64,000 nucleotides of DNA, from positions 2,728,001 to 2,792,000 of the forward strand of contig NZ_AP029028.1 of assembly GCF_037076565.1 (NCBI RefSeq), given 5' to 3'. The position numbers were made by a program, and so were the translations under genes. The notes below the pieces were generated by a model that did not search any database, was not told the origin of the DNA, and saw only the letters and a list, made by a program, of their open reading frames with translations. Positions 43,150 to 52,104 of the stretch are shown here, piece by piece (position 1 is the first letter of the stretch; every line of letters begins with the position of its first letter). The DNA comes from Herbaspirillum sp. DW155 (lineage in GTDB: Bacteria; Pseudomonadota; Gammaproteobacteria; Burkholderiales; Burkholderiaceae_D).

Positions 43150-44187
43150 TTGCCACCTCTGCCCACCACTTTTCGTTTCAACCGGCCGCTGCGCCTGGCA
43201 GCGCTCCTGGCCGGCCTGTGGGCGCCCGATGCCCGGGCGCAGCGGGAGGTCTGGCAGAACGTCCTGCATCCCGCCGGCGTGCAGGCGGAAACCATCGCCC
43301 GGCTCTGGCACTTCACGCTGCTACTGTGCACGGCCGTGTTCGTGCTGATCCTGCTCGCTTGTGGCCTGGCACTGTGGCGGGCGCACCAGCGCCGTGCCGC
43401 CCTGTCCACCCTGCCACCGCGCTTGCCCTGGCTGATCGGCTGGGCACTGGGCTTGTCGGCCATTGGACTGATAGCCCTGTTCGGCGCTGATGTGGTGGCC
43501 AGCCGTGCGCTGGACCAGTTGCCCGGCGCCCAGGCCCTGCATATCCGGCTGACGGCCCGCCAGTGGTGGTGGGAAGCCCGCTACAGCGATCCGCTCGACG
43601 GCCGCCAGTTCGTCACGGCCAACGAGCTGCATCTGCCGGTGGGCCGCGCCGTACTCATCGACCTCGACAGCGAAGACGTCATCCACTCCCTGTGGCTGCC
43701 CAACCTGCACGGCAAGCTCGACCTGATCCCCGGCAAGCATGCACAACTGCGACTGCGGGCCGACCAGGCCGGACTCTATCGCGGCCAGTGCGCCGAATTC
43801 TGCGGCCTCGAACATGCCCGCATGGCCCTGCTGGTGCAGGCCGAGGCGCCCGAGGATTACGCGCGCTGGGCCGCGCAGCAGGCGCGTGCGGCGCAGTCCT
43901 CCCATGCCTCCATCGATGCCCGCGGCCTGGCCATCTTCAACGCCAACGGCTGCGCGCAATGCCACACCATTCGCGGCACCAGCGCAGCCGGACGCGGCGG
44001 CCCCGACCTCACCCACCTGGCCAGCCGCAGCACCCTGGCGGCCGGCATCTTCCCCAATGAGCGCGGCTTCCTGGCGGGCTGGATCAACGATGCCCGCTCG
44101 CTCAAGACCGGCGTCATCATGCCCCCGGCACATCTGCCGCCGCAGGACATGGCGGCCTTGCTGGATTATCTGGAGACCCTGAAATGA
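43150..44187 (+). CDS. Cytochrome c oxidase subunit II with fused cytochrome c (caa3 type)
   Basis: This 345-residue protein has a signal-like N-terminus, two membrane helices (about 52-75 and 95-117) and the CuA domain with the first His in V-I-H-S-L-W near 180 and C-A-E-F-C-G-L-E-H-A-R-M near 217. A C-terminal cytochrome c domain has heme motif C-A-Q-C-H near 271 and an axial Met near 320. This is the caa3 architecture. The start is TTG at 43150, with no clear ribosome site, so it may be off by some residues. Its stop overlaps the subunit I start (ATGA). Confidence 0.85.
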   Translation: MPPLPTTFRFNRPLRLAALLAGLWAPDARAQREVWQNVLHPAGVQAETIARLWHFTLLLCTAVFVLILLACGLALWRAHQRRAALSTLPPRLPWLIGWALGLSAIGLIALFGADVVASRALDQLPGAQALHIRLTARQWWWEARYSDPLDGRQFVTANELHLPVGRAVLIDLDSEDVIHSLWLPNLHGKLDLIPGKHAQLRLRADQAGLYRGQCAEFCGLEHARMALLVQAEAPEDYARWAAQQARAAQSSHASIDARGLAIFNANGCAQCHTIRGTSAAGRGGPDLTHLASRSTLAAGIFPNERGFLAGWINDARSLKTGVIMPPAHLPPQDMAALLDYLETLK

Positions 44188-45647
44188 ACGCCACGCTTGC
44201 CTCGCCTGCCGATCCCGCGCCAGACGCGCAGGCCCGGCTGCTGGAACAGACCTGGGCCGATCCGCCCGGTCTGTATGGCTGGCTGTGCGCGGTCAATCAC
44301 AAGACGATTGCGCGCCGCTTCATCGTCACCACTTTCGCCTTCTTCCTGCTGGGCGGACTGCTGGCGCTGGCGATGCGCCTGCAACTGGCACGCCCGGCCT
44401 CGGACCTGATCGGCGCACGGCTCTACAACCAGCTCTTCACCATTCATGGCACGACCATGATGTTCCTTTTCGCGGTACCGGTGATGCAGGCCATCTCGGC
44501 CTTCCTGCTGCCGCTGATGATCGGGGCGCGCAGCGTCGCCTTCCCGCGCCTGAATGCCTTTGCCTATTGGATCTTCCTGTTCGGCGGCCTGTTGCTGTAT
44601 GGCGCCTTCATCGCCGGCAGCGGTCCGGACGTGGGCTGGTTTGCCTACGTGCCGCTGGCCCTGAACCAGTATGCCAGCGGCAAGGGCGTGGACATCTGGG
44701 CGCAGATGATCACCTTCACCGAGCTGTCGGCCCTGATCGAAGCCATCGTCATCATCACCACCCTGCTCAAGCTGCGTGCTCCCGGCATGAGCCTGCGCCG
44801 CCTGCCGCTGTTCGCCTGGGCCATGCTGGTGACCTCGGTGATGGTGCTCTTCGCCATGCCGGCGGTGATGCTGGCCAGTACCGGACTGATCACGGACCGG
44901 CTCGTCAACACGCAGTTCTACAGTCACCAGAACGGTGGCGACGTCCTGCTGTGGCAGCACCTGTTCTGGTTCTTCGGGCATCCGGAGGTCTATCTGATCT
45001 TCCTGCCGCCGCTGGGCATCATTTCCACCGTGGTTGCGACTTTTTCGCGCCGTCCGGTGGTGGGCTATCCGGCCATGGTGCTGTCCCTGATCGCCACCGC
45101 CTTCCTCGCCTTCGGGCTGTGGGTGCACCACATGTTTGCCACCACCCTGCCAGTCAACGGCAAGCTCTTCTTCACGGCGGCCAGCCTGCTCATTGCGCTG
45201 CCCACGGCGCTGCAGATCTTTTGCTGGATCAGCACCCTCTGGCTGGGTCGGCCGGTATTTCGCACGCCGCTGCTGTTCGTGCTGGCGTTCTTCTTCATCC
45301 TGATCATGGGCGGGCTGACCGGGCTGATGCTGGCCTCGGTGCCGCTGGACCTGCAGCTGCACGATACCTACTTCGTGGTGGCGCATCTGCACTATGTGCT
45401 GCTGGGCGGGGCCATCTTCCCCTTGTTCGGCGGGTTCTACTACTGGTTCCCGAAGTTCAGCGGGCGGCTCCTCGGCGAACGCCTGGGACGCTGGAATTTC
45501 TGGCTCTTCTTCGTCGGCTTCAATGTCTGCTTCTTCCCCATGCACCTGCTGGGCCTGCAGGGAATGACGCGCCGCGTGTATACCTATCCGGCGCAGATGG
45601 AACGCTGGGAAGTAAAAATAGGTGGCTTTGCCAAAAAATTGAAGTAA
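44184..45647 (+). CDS. Cytochrome c oxidase subunit I, C-terminally truncated
   Basis: This 487-residue protein has all metal ligands: heme a His in F-T-I-H-G-T near 93, CuB His and cross-linked Tyr in G-H-P-E-V-Y near 270, H-H-M-F near 317 and H-D-T-Y-F-V-V-A-H-L-H near 393-403. Family members are 530 residues or more. After R-R-V-Y-T-Y-P the sequence stops resembling the family and ends V-K-I-G-G-F-A-K-K-L-K, so helix XII and the tail are missing. At the same place (about 45600) base composition becomes AT-rich. Subunit III does not follow. The oxidase is probably non-functional, cut by a rearrangement. Confidence 0.85.
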   Translation: MNATLASPADPAPDAQARLLEQTWADPPGLYGWLCAVNHKTIARRFIVTTFAFFLLGGLLALAMRLQLARPASDLIGARLYNQLFTIHGTTMMFLFAVPVMQAISAFLLPLMIGARSVAFPRLNAFAYWIFLFGGLLLYGAFIAGSGPDVGWFAYVPLALNQYASGKGVDIWAQMITFTELSALIEAIVIITTLLKLRAPGMSLRRLPLFAWAMLVTSVMVLFAMPAVMLASTGLITDRLVNTQFYSHQNGGDVLLWQHLFWFFGHPEVYLIFLPPLGIISTVVATFSRRPVVGYPAMVLSLIATAFLAFGLWVHHMFATTLPVNGKLFFTAASLLIALPTALQIFCWISTLWLGRPVFRTPLLFVLAFFFILIMGGLTGLMLASVPLDLQLHDTYFVVAHLHYVLLGGAIFPLFGGFYYWFPKFSGRLLGERLGRWNFWLFFVGFNVCFFPMHLLGLQGMTRRVYTYPAQMERWEVKIGGFAKKLK

Positions 45648-45774
45648 TAGATGGTGATTGTTGAAAATGGCTGCATTCTTCTTCTATCAACCTACGATTA
45701 CTTCTTATACTTCTTGGCGCTAAGATGCCAACACACTTTTACTTCCTCTATTCATACGGGAAATATCACCCGTG

Positions 45775-46017
45775 TTATCGGGATTCAGTGTCCTTAACTC
45801 GAAGCACATTGATCACGGCTGGATCTAAAAAGGCCTGACTGGATGAGGTAGCAAAGCCGACGCATTCAATTAGCTGTTGACGGCTCCATGGGTCTTGTCG
45901 CCGCCAACTAACGTAGGCCCTAAGTATCGAGACGTTCTTTTCGACGACCAAAGCCTCCGCAAGACCGGCCAACTTGCAGATCCTTATTAGCGCGTCTTGA
46001 ATTGCCGTCACATCCAA
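45775..46017 (-). CDS. Small hypothetical protein in AT-richer patch
   Basis: This is an 80-residue protein (MDVTAIQDALIRI) predicted mostly helical, with W-R-R-Q-D-P-W-S near the middle. No domain is recognised and no strong ribosome site is visible. Codon use differs from the flanking high-GC genes, which suggests transfer. It could be an immunity-type or cargo protein. Confidence 0.5.
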   Translation of the reverse strand: MDVTAIQDALIRICKLAGLAEALVVEKNVSILRAYVSWRRQDPWSRQQLIECVGFATSSSQAFLDPAVINVLRVKDTESR

Positions 46018-46053
46018 GCAAGCTGCCCCTATGAGCCCAGATGAATCAATGTG

Positions 46054-46323
46054 TCAACCCGTCGCCCCCAGAGAGGAAACCAACGGCCATCCTCGCGTAT
46101 CGCCTTCCGTTACCTTGCGAGTATTTTTCGCCATCTCTTTATTACATGCACCAAACTGCACAAAGTTGACTTGGGACTCTATCAGGCTAGAAGGATTGGC
46201 GCCGTGGGCATGGGGATAGTACAACTGCAGCTCGTCATCCTCCCAGAAACAGATGGGACAAATTTCGTACGAACCGGGTGGTGCAGGAAACACCTCATAG
46301 CCACAGCAAGCGCAGGCAAACAT
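46054..46323 (-). CDS. CPCC-type cysteine-rich protein
   Basis: This 89-residue protein has two C-x2-C-type knuckles, C-A-C-C-G-Y near the N-terminus and I-C-P-I-C-F-W-E-D-D near 24, followed by N-P-S-S-L and N-F-V-Q-F-G. This is the pattern of the CPCC family of small metal-binding proteins, often found among immunity or cargo genes of polymorphic toxin loci. It is transcribed leftward with its neighbours at 46369 and 45775. Confidence 0.75.
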   Translation of the reverse strand: MFACACCGYEVFPAPPGSYEICPICFWEDDELQLYYPHAHGANPSSLIESQVNFVQFGACNKEMAKNTRKVTEGDTRGWPLVSSLGATG

Positions 46324-46368
46324 AATTTCCGATTTTCTAGTATGTCTCGTTGTGGCCGAATGCAGACT

Positions 46369-46587
46369 TCATAATAATTTCACTGCGTCGCAATTACGTG
46401 GAGTTGCGTTCTCATGGAAGATATCCGCCAGGTATACACAAAGCTCATTTTCGACTATGTCGTGGGGCAGAACAAAATCCGCTGGTCTGCGCTTTCCGTC
46501 CGTCCCAAGGTAATACGCTTGCCAATCACCGCACGTGCCTGTGACAGCGATAAGCTTTCCAAAAATACTGAACCTTAACTCTTTCAT
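46369..46587 (-). CDS. Small protein, DUF7661-like
   Basis: This 72-residue protein begins MKELRFSIFGKLIAV and contains Y-Y-L-G-T-D-G-K-R-R-P-A and a helix ending Y-L-A-D-I-F-H-E-N-A-T-P. I recall this pattern from a small uncharacterised family (DUF7661). A search is needed to confirm it. Function unknown. It belongs to the AT-richer patch after the broken oxidase gene. Confidence 0.65.
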   Translation of the reverse strand: MKELRFSIFGKLIAVTGTCGDWQAYYLGTDGKRRPADFVLPHDIVENELCVYLADIFHENATPRNCDAVKLL

Positions 46588-46779
46588 TAGCGCCCTCCAT
46601 ATTCATGCGTGTCCGATCTTGGCGGAAGCTGCATATCGCTGGAAGCCCGTATAGACCCATTGCAGACGTTTGATGCCCGAATGTGAACTTCGATGCAATT
46701 CATGATGCCCATCGTTCAAATCTCAAACCAAAAACTGTTCGCAGATTCGCTTACCAACGTGTGCCAAGCCGCCACTACC

Positions 46780-47160
46780 TTAGCTGTTCTCCCATTCGCT
46801 AATTTCTAATGCGTGTGTCTCTACCCACGTATCTAAAGCACATACGATGCTGCTCAACGATACACCCAGCGGTGTAAGCGAATATTCGACATGTGGCGGA
46901 ACGGTCTTGTAGCTCATGCGGGTCACCAGGCCATGTTGCTCAAGCCGGCGCAAGGCCTGGATCAGCATTTTTTCCGATACGCCACCGATGCGCCGTCTCA
47001 GCTCAGCTGTTCGGTACGTCTTCTCGCTTAACGCGTGCAAGACGAGCAGGGTCCATTTCTCCGCCAGCAACGCCAGCACTTCCCGCGCTGGGCAATCCGC
47101 CAGGAACACGCTGCAATCAATCTGGCGAAAATTTTTTCTCTCTTTTTCCATACTTACCAT
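46780..47160 (-). CDS. HxlR-family transcriptional regulator
   Basis: This 126-residue winged-helix protein has C-P-A-R-E-V-L-A-L-L-A-E-K-W-T near the N-terminus and the typical L-R-R-R-I-G-G-V-S-E-K-M-L and P-P-H-V-E-Y-S-L-T-P-L-G segments. A second start at 47151 is possible. It is divergent from the MBL-fold gene at 47256. Such pairs are usually repressor and target. The Cys near residue 24 may sense an electrophile. Confidence 0.85.
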   Translation of the reverse strand: MVSMEKERKNFRQIDCSVFLADCPAREVLALLAEKWTLLVLHALSEKTYRTAELRRRIGGVSEKMLIQALRRLEQHGLVTRMSYKTVPPHVEYSLTPLGVSLSSIVCALDTWVETHALEISEWENS

Positions 47161-47255
47161 TAGGTTAGTACTTTAACTATCGTAACTTTGGGCTCACTAT
47201 TATCAGCTACGAGCCGCCTATCAGGGCTGTTTATCTTACTTTTATGGTGATAGTG

Positions 47256-48239
47256 ATGAAACTGATTGTCCTTATTTTCGCATCCCTGCTCTCGGCAATG
47301 GGACCGGTAACCGTCTACGCTGCAGGTGTCCCGCAATTGATGGAGGCTCAGAATTTCTCTCAAGCTCCTGGGATCTATCGGATCCTGGTTGGTGACTTCA
47401 AAGTCACTGTGCTGACCGACGGCACAACCCCTGTGCCTTTTGACCAGATCATGCATGGCATAGATAAGCACGCCCTTACTGCCCAATTTCGCAATGCCGG
47501 GGAGCCGTTGAATCGTGAAACCTCCATCAATGCCTTTCTGATCGATACCGGCGAACGACGCATTCTGATCGATAGCGGTGCCGGCAAGGTCTTTGGTTCT
47601 TGCTGTGGCCATCTAGTCGAGACGCTCAAGACCGCCGGCTATGATCCAGCATCCATTGATGCCGTGCTCTTGACGCATGTCCATGGCGACCATTCGGCAG
47701 GTCTAACCAAGGACGGTGAAAGGCAGTTTCCCAATGCGGATGTCTTCCTGGCTAAGAGCGAGCTGGATTACTGGATGAGTGAGTCCGCCAAAGCGCAGGC
47801 CAAGGCCAGCCACCAGCAGATGTTCGTTGAAGGACGGGCAGCACTGGCACCCTATATGGCGGCGGGACGCATCAGGACATTCAGCGGAAGAACGACTCTG
47901 TTCCCGGGCATCGAAGCCATTCCGGCGCCGGGCCACACGCCGGGTCATAGCTTCTACAATATCGAAAGCCGAGGTCATCGGATGCGGGTCGTCGGCGATA
48001 TCATCCATGCTGCAGAGGTGCAACTTCCCCATCCGAACGTGACCGTGGATTTCGATGCGGACGAGGCGCAGGCCGCCCGAACCCGGATAACAGCGCTGGA
48101 AGATCTGTCGCAGTCGCATGAACTGGTAGCGGGACCGCACCTCTCCTTTCCTGGACTGGGGCATATCCTCCGCGCCGGAGATGGCTTTGCCTGGGCGCCC
48201 ATTCCGTATTCGGCCGTCGTGCGGGACGTGGGCAACTGA
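47256..48239 (+). CDS. Exported MBL-fold hydrolase
   Basis: This 327-residue protein has a signal peptide (MKLIVLIFASLLSAMGPVTVYAAG). The metal motif T-H-V-H-G-D-H lies near residue 139 and H-T-P-G-H-S near 227. It resembles quorum-quenching or methyl-parathion-hydrolase-type enzymes of the MBL superfamily, but the substrate is not clear. An alternative start at 47244 adds four residues. It is divergent from the HxlR regulator, which probably controls it. Confidence 0.85.
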   Translation: MKLIVLIFASLLSAMGPVTVYAAGVPQLMEAQNFSQAPGIYRILVGDFKVTVLTDGTTPVPFDQIMHGIDKHALTAQFRNAGEPLNRETSINAFLIDTGERRILIDSGAGKVFGSCCGHLVETLKTAGYDPASIDAVLLTHVHGDHSAGLTKDGERQFPNADVFLAKSELDYWMSESAKAQAKASHQQMFVEGRAALAPYMAAGRIRTFSGRTTLFPGIEAIPAPGHTPGHSFYNIESRGHRMRVVGDIIHAAEVQLPHPNVTVDFDADEAQAARTRITALEDLSQSHELVAGPHLSFPGLGHILRAGDGFAWAPIPYSAVVRDVGN

Positions 48240-48262
48240 GGACAGATCCTCTTCGTCGCCCC

Positions 48263-49150
48263 TCAGTCCGGCAAGGAACGGATTGCCTCCAACAGGAAAT
48301 TCGCCGATTTGGGCGCCGGCCTGGAACGATTAGTGATGGCGTAGACCTTGTTGGCCGTAGGCAAGTCGATCCGGCGCATCTGTATTTCCTTGTCTGCGTG
48401 CCCTGCCTTGGCCGTGAAGTGATCGACCACGGCGATGCCGATACGCGCCTCTACCAGCGATCGCGCCAAGGTATAGGTCTGCACCGTGACCTTGACATCG
48501 GGAGGGGGAGACACGCCTGCCAACCACGCTGATACCGACGCTCCCAGATGGGAGCGGATGTCGATGGAGATGAAAGGCTGCCCCGCAATCTCATCAGGCG
48601 TGATCGGGGTATCGAGTCGCTCTTGCGGCCACCACTTGGCCGGCGCGATGGCATAGATATCACAGTCGCACACGACCGTGGTGATCAGGTTGGGATGCGA
48701 GATCGGCTGCATGGTCAGGGCGATATCGACCTCGTTGAGCAACAGCGAGTACAGCAGTTCACGGGTATGCGAGGCCGACAGCAGGCATTCTGAATCGGGA
48801 TGCGCCTGGCACCACAATGCCACGGCCTTGGGTGCAAGATGATGTGCAATGGCCGGCGTGGCCGCAATGCGCAAGGGCGCCTCGCTCCCGCTGGCGAGAT
48901 TGCTGACCACCCGCCGGATGCGCGCCAGTTGTTCATCAAAAGGCTGCAATTCCTGCTGCAGCCGTAATGCTTCCGGGGTGGGAACCAGCTTCCCACCCGA
49001 ACGCAGAAACAAGGCAAAGCCCACCGTTTGTTCGGCGTGTCGCAGCATCTTGCTGATGGCCGGCTGCGTCACGTTGAGCAATCTTGCCGCCCCGATGGCG
49101 CTGCCGGTCTGCATGATGGCGCTGAAAATCTCGATATGACGCAGGCGCAT
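48263..49150 (-). CDS. LysR-family transcriptional regulator
   Basis: This 295-residue protein starts at 49150 (MRLRHIEIF), where the LysR helix-turn-helix begins (G-S-A-I-G-A-A-R-L-L-N-V-T-Q-P-A-I-S near 17-35). The frame is open to 49282, but those residues are non-family. It is divergent from the MFS transporter at 49324 and probably activates that catabolic operon. Confidence 0.87.
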   Translation of the reverse strand: MRLRHIEIFSAIMQTGSAIGAARLLNVTQPAISKMLRHAEQTVGFALFLRSGGKLVPTPEALRLQQELQPFDEQLARIRRVVSNLASGSEAPLRIAATPAIAHHLAPKAVALWCQAHPDSECLLSASHTRELLYSLLLNEVDIALTMQPISHPNLITTVVCDCDIYAIAPAKWWPQERLDTPITPDEIAGQPFISIDIRSHLGASVSAWLAGVSPPPDVKVTVQTYTLARSLVEARIGIAVVDHFTAKAGHADKEIQMRRIDLPTANKVYAITNRSRPAPKSANFLLEAIRSLPD

Positions 49151-49323
49151 GGCAGCTCCAGACAATGGGCGAACAAGTATATAACCTGAAGTTATGGGGC
49201 AGCAATTTCTTCTCATTGGACGATGGCCAGCCCGCTCTCCTATAGTCGACACATGCAGATGATGGCGCGGCTTGCCGATCATCCGACATCAAGAACATCG
49301 ACGATATTGAGGAGAAGATGCCA

Positions 49324-50553
49324 ATGGCAACTACGCGAGCGCAGAAAATGATCTGCCTGTCGGCCCTGTTCCTGGCCTGGGCCGTGGGCTATTCAGACCG
49401 CATCGTGATGAGCACGGCGATCATACCGATCAGCAAGGAATTCGTCCTGGATGCGCAACAGGCCGGCATGGTGCTCAGCGCCTTCTACGTCAGCTATGCG
49501 CTCATGCAACTCATGGGCGGATGGCTGTCCGACCGTTACGGCTCACGCATCGTCGTTGTCATGTGTGTGGTGGCCTGGTCCTTGTTTACCGGGCTCACCA
49601 GCATGGCCTGGTCATTCGCCTCACTACTGCTGATCCGCTTCCTGTTCGGCGCCGGAGAAGAGTGCTTCTCCCCTGCCCGCTCGGTCACCGTCGGGGAAGT
49701 CTTTCCGCAACAAGAGCGTGCACGCGCCAAATCCTTTCTGATCTCCACGGTCTTTCTGGGCAATGCGGTCGGCTCAGGAATGGTGGCGCTGACGGTGGTC
49801 TATCTCGGCTGGCGCGGCACCTTCCACATTCTTGCCTTCATGGGCGTGATCGTGGCCGCGATGCTGTGGCTGGCGCTGAGAAGCGGCATGGCCGCACAAC
49901 AGGAAAAAAGCGCCGCGCGTCCGAAGAATCAACTGCGCGAGCTGGTCAAGAATCCCACCGCCTTGCGCCTGACCGCCATCTGGTTCTGTACCAGCATCGT
50001 CTATATCGGGATGATCTCCTGGATGCCTTCCTTTCTGTTGAAGGTGTATCAGATCGATCTGCTGCATATCGGCATCGCATCGGCGATCCCTTATCTGCTG
50101 GCGTTTCTGGGTACCAATGTAGTGGGCTGGCTGCTGGACAAGCACGGCAAGGGGCGTGAGAAGTACTTCATGATGGGTGGCGCGCTTGCTTGCGCGGTGT
50201 TTCTGGCGCTCATGATCTCGACCTCGGTCATCGAGTTGCTGGTGGTCTACTGGACCTTGTGCCTGCTGTCCTTCAATTTCGTCTACGCCACCGTTTTTTC
50301 CGTCCCGCTGAAGCACTTCCCTTCGCACCTGATCGGCAGTGCCACCGGCCTGATGAATTTTGGCGGCCAGTTGGCAGGCTCAGTCGCTACGGTAGTCATG
50401 GGCAGCCTGATCGTCGCCTTCAATGGGGCTTACCTGGCCGCCTTCTGGTTCCTGGTGGGTTCTGCCCTGCTGTCCTTCCTCATTGCCATGACCTGGCGGC
50501 TGGCGCCGCCAGCGGCATCCATCCCGGAGACGTCGTCTTCCCACACTTCCTGA
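49324..50553 (+). CDS. MFS transporter, anion:cation symporter type
   Basis: This 409-residue protein has 12 membrane helices. The D-R-Y-G-S-R loop between helices 2 and 3 (near residue 73) and the Y-S-D-R-I helix 1 region match organic-anion symporters. The ATG at 49324 is about nine bases after GAGGAG; an ATG at 49318 is too close. The amidohydrolase gene follows 32 bases later, so import of an N-acyl amino acid or amide is plausible. Confidence 0.87.
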   Translation: MATTRAQKMICLSALFLAWAVGYSDRIVMSTAIIPISKEFVLDAQQAGMVLSAFYVSYALMQLMGGWLSDRYGSRIVVVMCVVAWSLFTGLTSMAWSFASLLLIRFLFGAGEECFSPARSVTVGEVFPQQERARAKSFLISTVFLGNAVGSGMVALTVVYLGWRGTFHILAFMGVIVAAMLWLALRSGMAAQQEKSAARPKNQLRELVKNPTALRLTAIWFCTSIVYIGMISWMPSFLLKVYQIDLLHIGIASAIPYLLAFLGTNVVGWLLDKHGKGREKYFMMGGALACAVFLALMISTSVIELLVVYWTLCLLSFNFVYATVFSVPLKHFPSHLIGSATGLMNFGGQLAGSVATVVMGSLIVAFNGAYLAAFWFLVGSALLSFLIAMTWRLAPPAASIPETSSSHTS

Positions 50554-50585
50554 TTCTTTTCAACAAGTTCATACGAGACATACAG

Positions 50586-52082
50586 ATGCAAAACAGTCCA
50601 GAATTCGATCTGCTGATCACCGGCGGAACGATCATCGATGGCAGCAAGGCGCCACGATTCCACGCCGACATCGGTGTTCGCCATGGCCGCATTGCCGAGA
50701 TCGGCAACCTATCGCATCGCCAGGCGGCGCAAAAAATAGACGCTAGTGGAAAAATCGTCGCGCCTGGCTTCATCGATTCCCATACCCATGACGACCAGGC
50801 AGTGCTATCGCAGCCCGACATGACATTCAAGATCTCGCAGGGTGTCACCACGGTGATCACAGGGAACTGCGGTATCAGCATCGCACCGCTGCGCGCCGGC
50901 ACACCCTTGCCAGCGCCGCTCAGCCTGCTCGACGATGCCGACGGGACCCGCTTCGAAACATTCAGCAGCTATCTGGACGCCTTGCGCCAGACGCCATCGG
51001 CAGTCAACGTGGCGGCCATGGTGGGCCATTCAACTTTGCGCGTGATGACGATGGATTCGCTGGAAAGAGAAGCCCGACCAGACGAGATCAGCGCAATGAA
51101 CGCCCTGCTGGATGAAGCACTGAAAGCCGGCGCCATCGGCATTTCCACCGGGACCTACTACCCGCCAGCAGCGCATGCGAGCACCCAGGAAGTCATCGAT
51201 GTGTGTCGCCCCATTGCTGGGACCGGCGCACTCTACGTCACGCATATGCGCGACGAGGCTGACAAATCGATGGAGGCGCTGGAGGAGAGCTTCCTGATCG
51301 GCCGGGAACTGGATGCACCGGTGGTGATTTCGCACCACAAGTTGCAACGTGCACATAACTTCGGCAAGTCTTCCGAGACCCTGGCGCGCATACGCCAGGC
51401 CATGCAATGCCAGTGCGTGGCCCTGGACTGCTATCCCTACAACGCCAGTTCCACCATGCTGCACCGGGATCCCAAGCGCTTGGTTGGGCGCATCTTGATC
51501 AGCTCGAGCAAGCCGTGTCCGGAGCAGGCTGGCCGCGAGCTCGATGCGATCGCCGCCGAATGGGGCGTGAGCAAGGAAGAGGCCGCAGCGCGCCTGCAAC
51601 CGGCCAGCGCCGTCTATTTCGGCATGGATGAAAGTGACGTGCGCAACATCCTCGCTTTCGACGAGACCATGATCGGATCGGACGGCATCCCCACCGGTGA
51701 AAAGCCGCATCCACGGCTGTGGGGAACCTTCCCCCGCATCCTGGGGCATTACAGCCGGGATCTCGGGCTCTTCGATCTGGAAGTAGCCGTCTGGAAGATG
51801 ACGGGCCTGACAGCGCGCAATTTCAAGCTCCACGAACGGGGCACGCTGGAGGTCGGCCATTACGCCGACATAGTGGTGTTCGACGCGGCCACGATTCGGG
51901 ATACCGCCAGCTATGAAACACCTGCAGAACCCGCTCAAGGCATCGATGCCGTCATCGTCAATGGCGTACTGACATGGCGCCTCGGACAACACATGGGGGC
52001 AAGGGCGGGCCACGTGATTACTCGTCACGTGGCGGGAAAGCGGAGCGATCGAGCGCCCTGCCGGTCTGAGACAACCTGCTGA
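50586..52082 (+). CDS. N-acyl-D-amino-acid deacylase-type amidohydrolase
   Basis: This 498-residue protein is of the D-aminoacylase/dihydroorotase-like amidohydrolase group. The metal-binding D-S-H-T-H-D-D lies near residue 64, G-N-C-G-I-S near 94, a second-shell T-H-M-R-D-E near 219, S-H-H-K near 247 and the catalytic Asp in I-G-S-D-G near 363. It should release D-amino acids from N-acyl forms in the cytoplasm. It follows the transporter and precedes a broken amidase gene in one operon under the LysR regulator at 48263. Confidence 0.87.
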   Translation: MQNSPEFDLLITGGTIIDGSKAPRFHADIGVRHGRIAEIGNLSHRQAAQKIDASGKIVAPGFIDSHTHDDQAVLSQPDMTFKISQGVTTVITGNCGISIAPLRAGTPLPAPLSLLDDADGTRFETFSSYLDALRQTPSAVNVAAMVGHSTLRVMTMDSLEREARPDEISAMNALLDEALKAGAIGISTGTYYPPAAHASTQEVIDVCRPIAGTGALYVTHMRDEADKSMEALEESFLIGRELDAPVVISHHKLQRAHNFGKSSETLARIRQAMQCQCVALDCYPYNASSTMLHRDPKRLVGRILISSSKPCPEQAGRELDAIAAEWGVSKEEAAARLQPASAVYFGMDESDVRNILAFDETMIGSDGIPTGEKPHPRLWGTFPRILGHYSRDLGLFDLEVAVWKMTGLTARNFKLHERGTLEVGHYADIVVFDAATIRDTASYETPAEPAQGIDAVIVNGVLTWRLGQHMGARAGHVITRHVAGKRSDRAPCRSETTC

Positions 52083-52104
52083 CCAGGCAACCAGAGGACC
52101 GATC

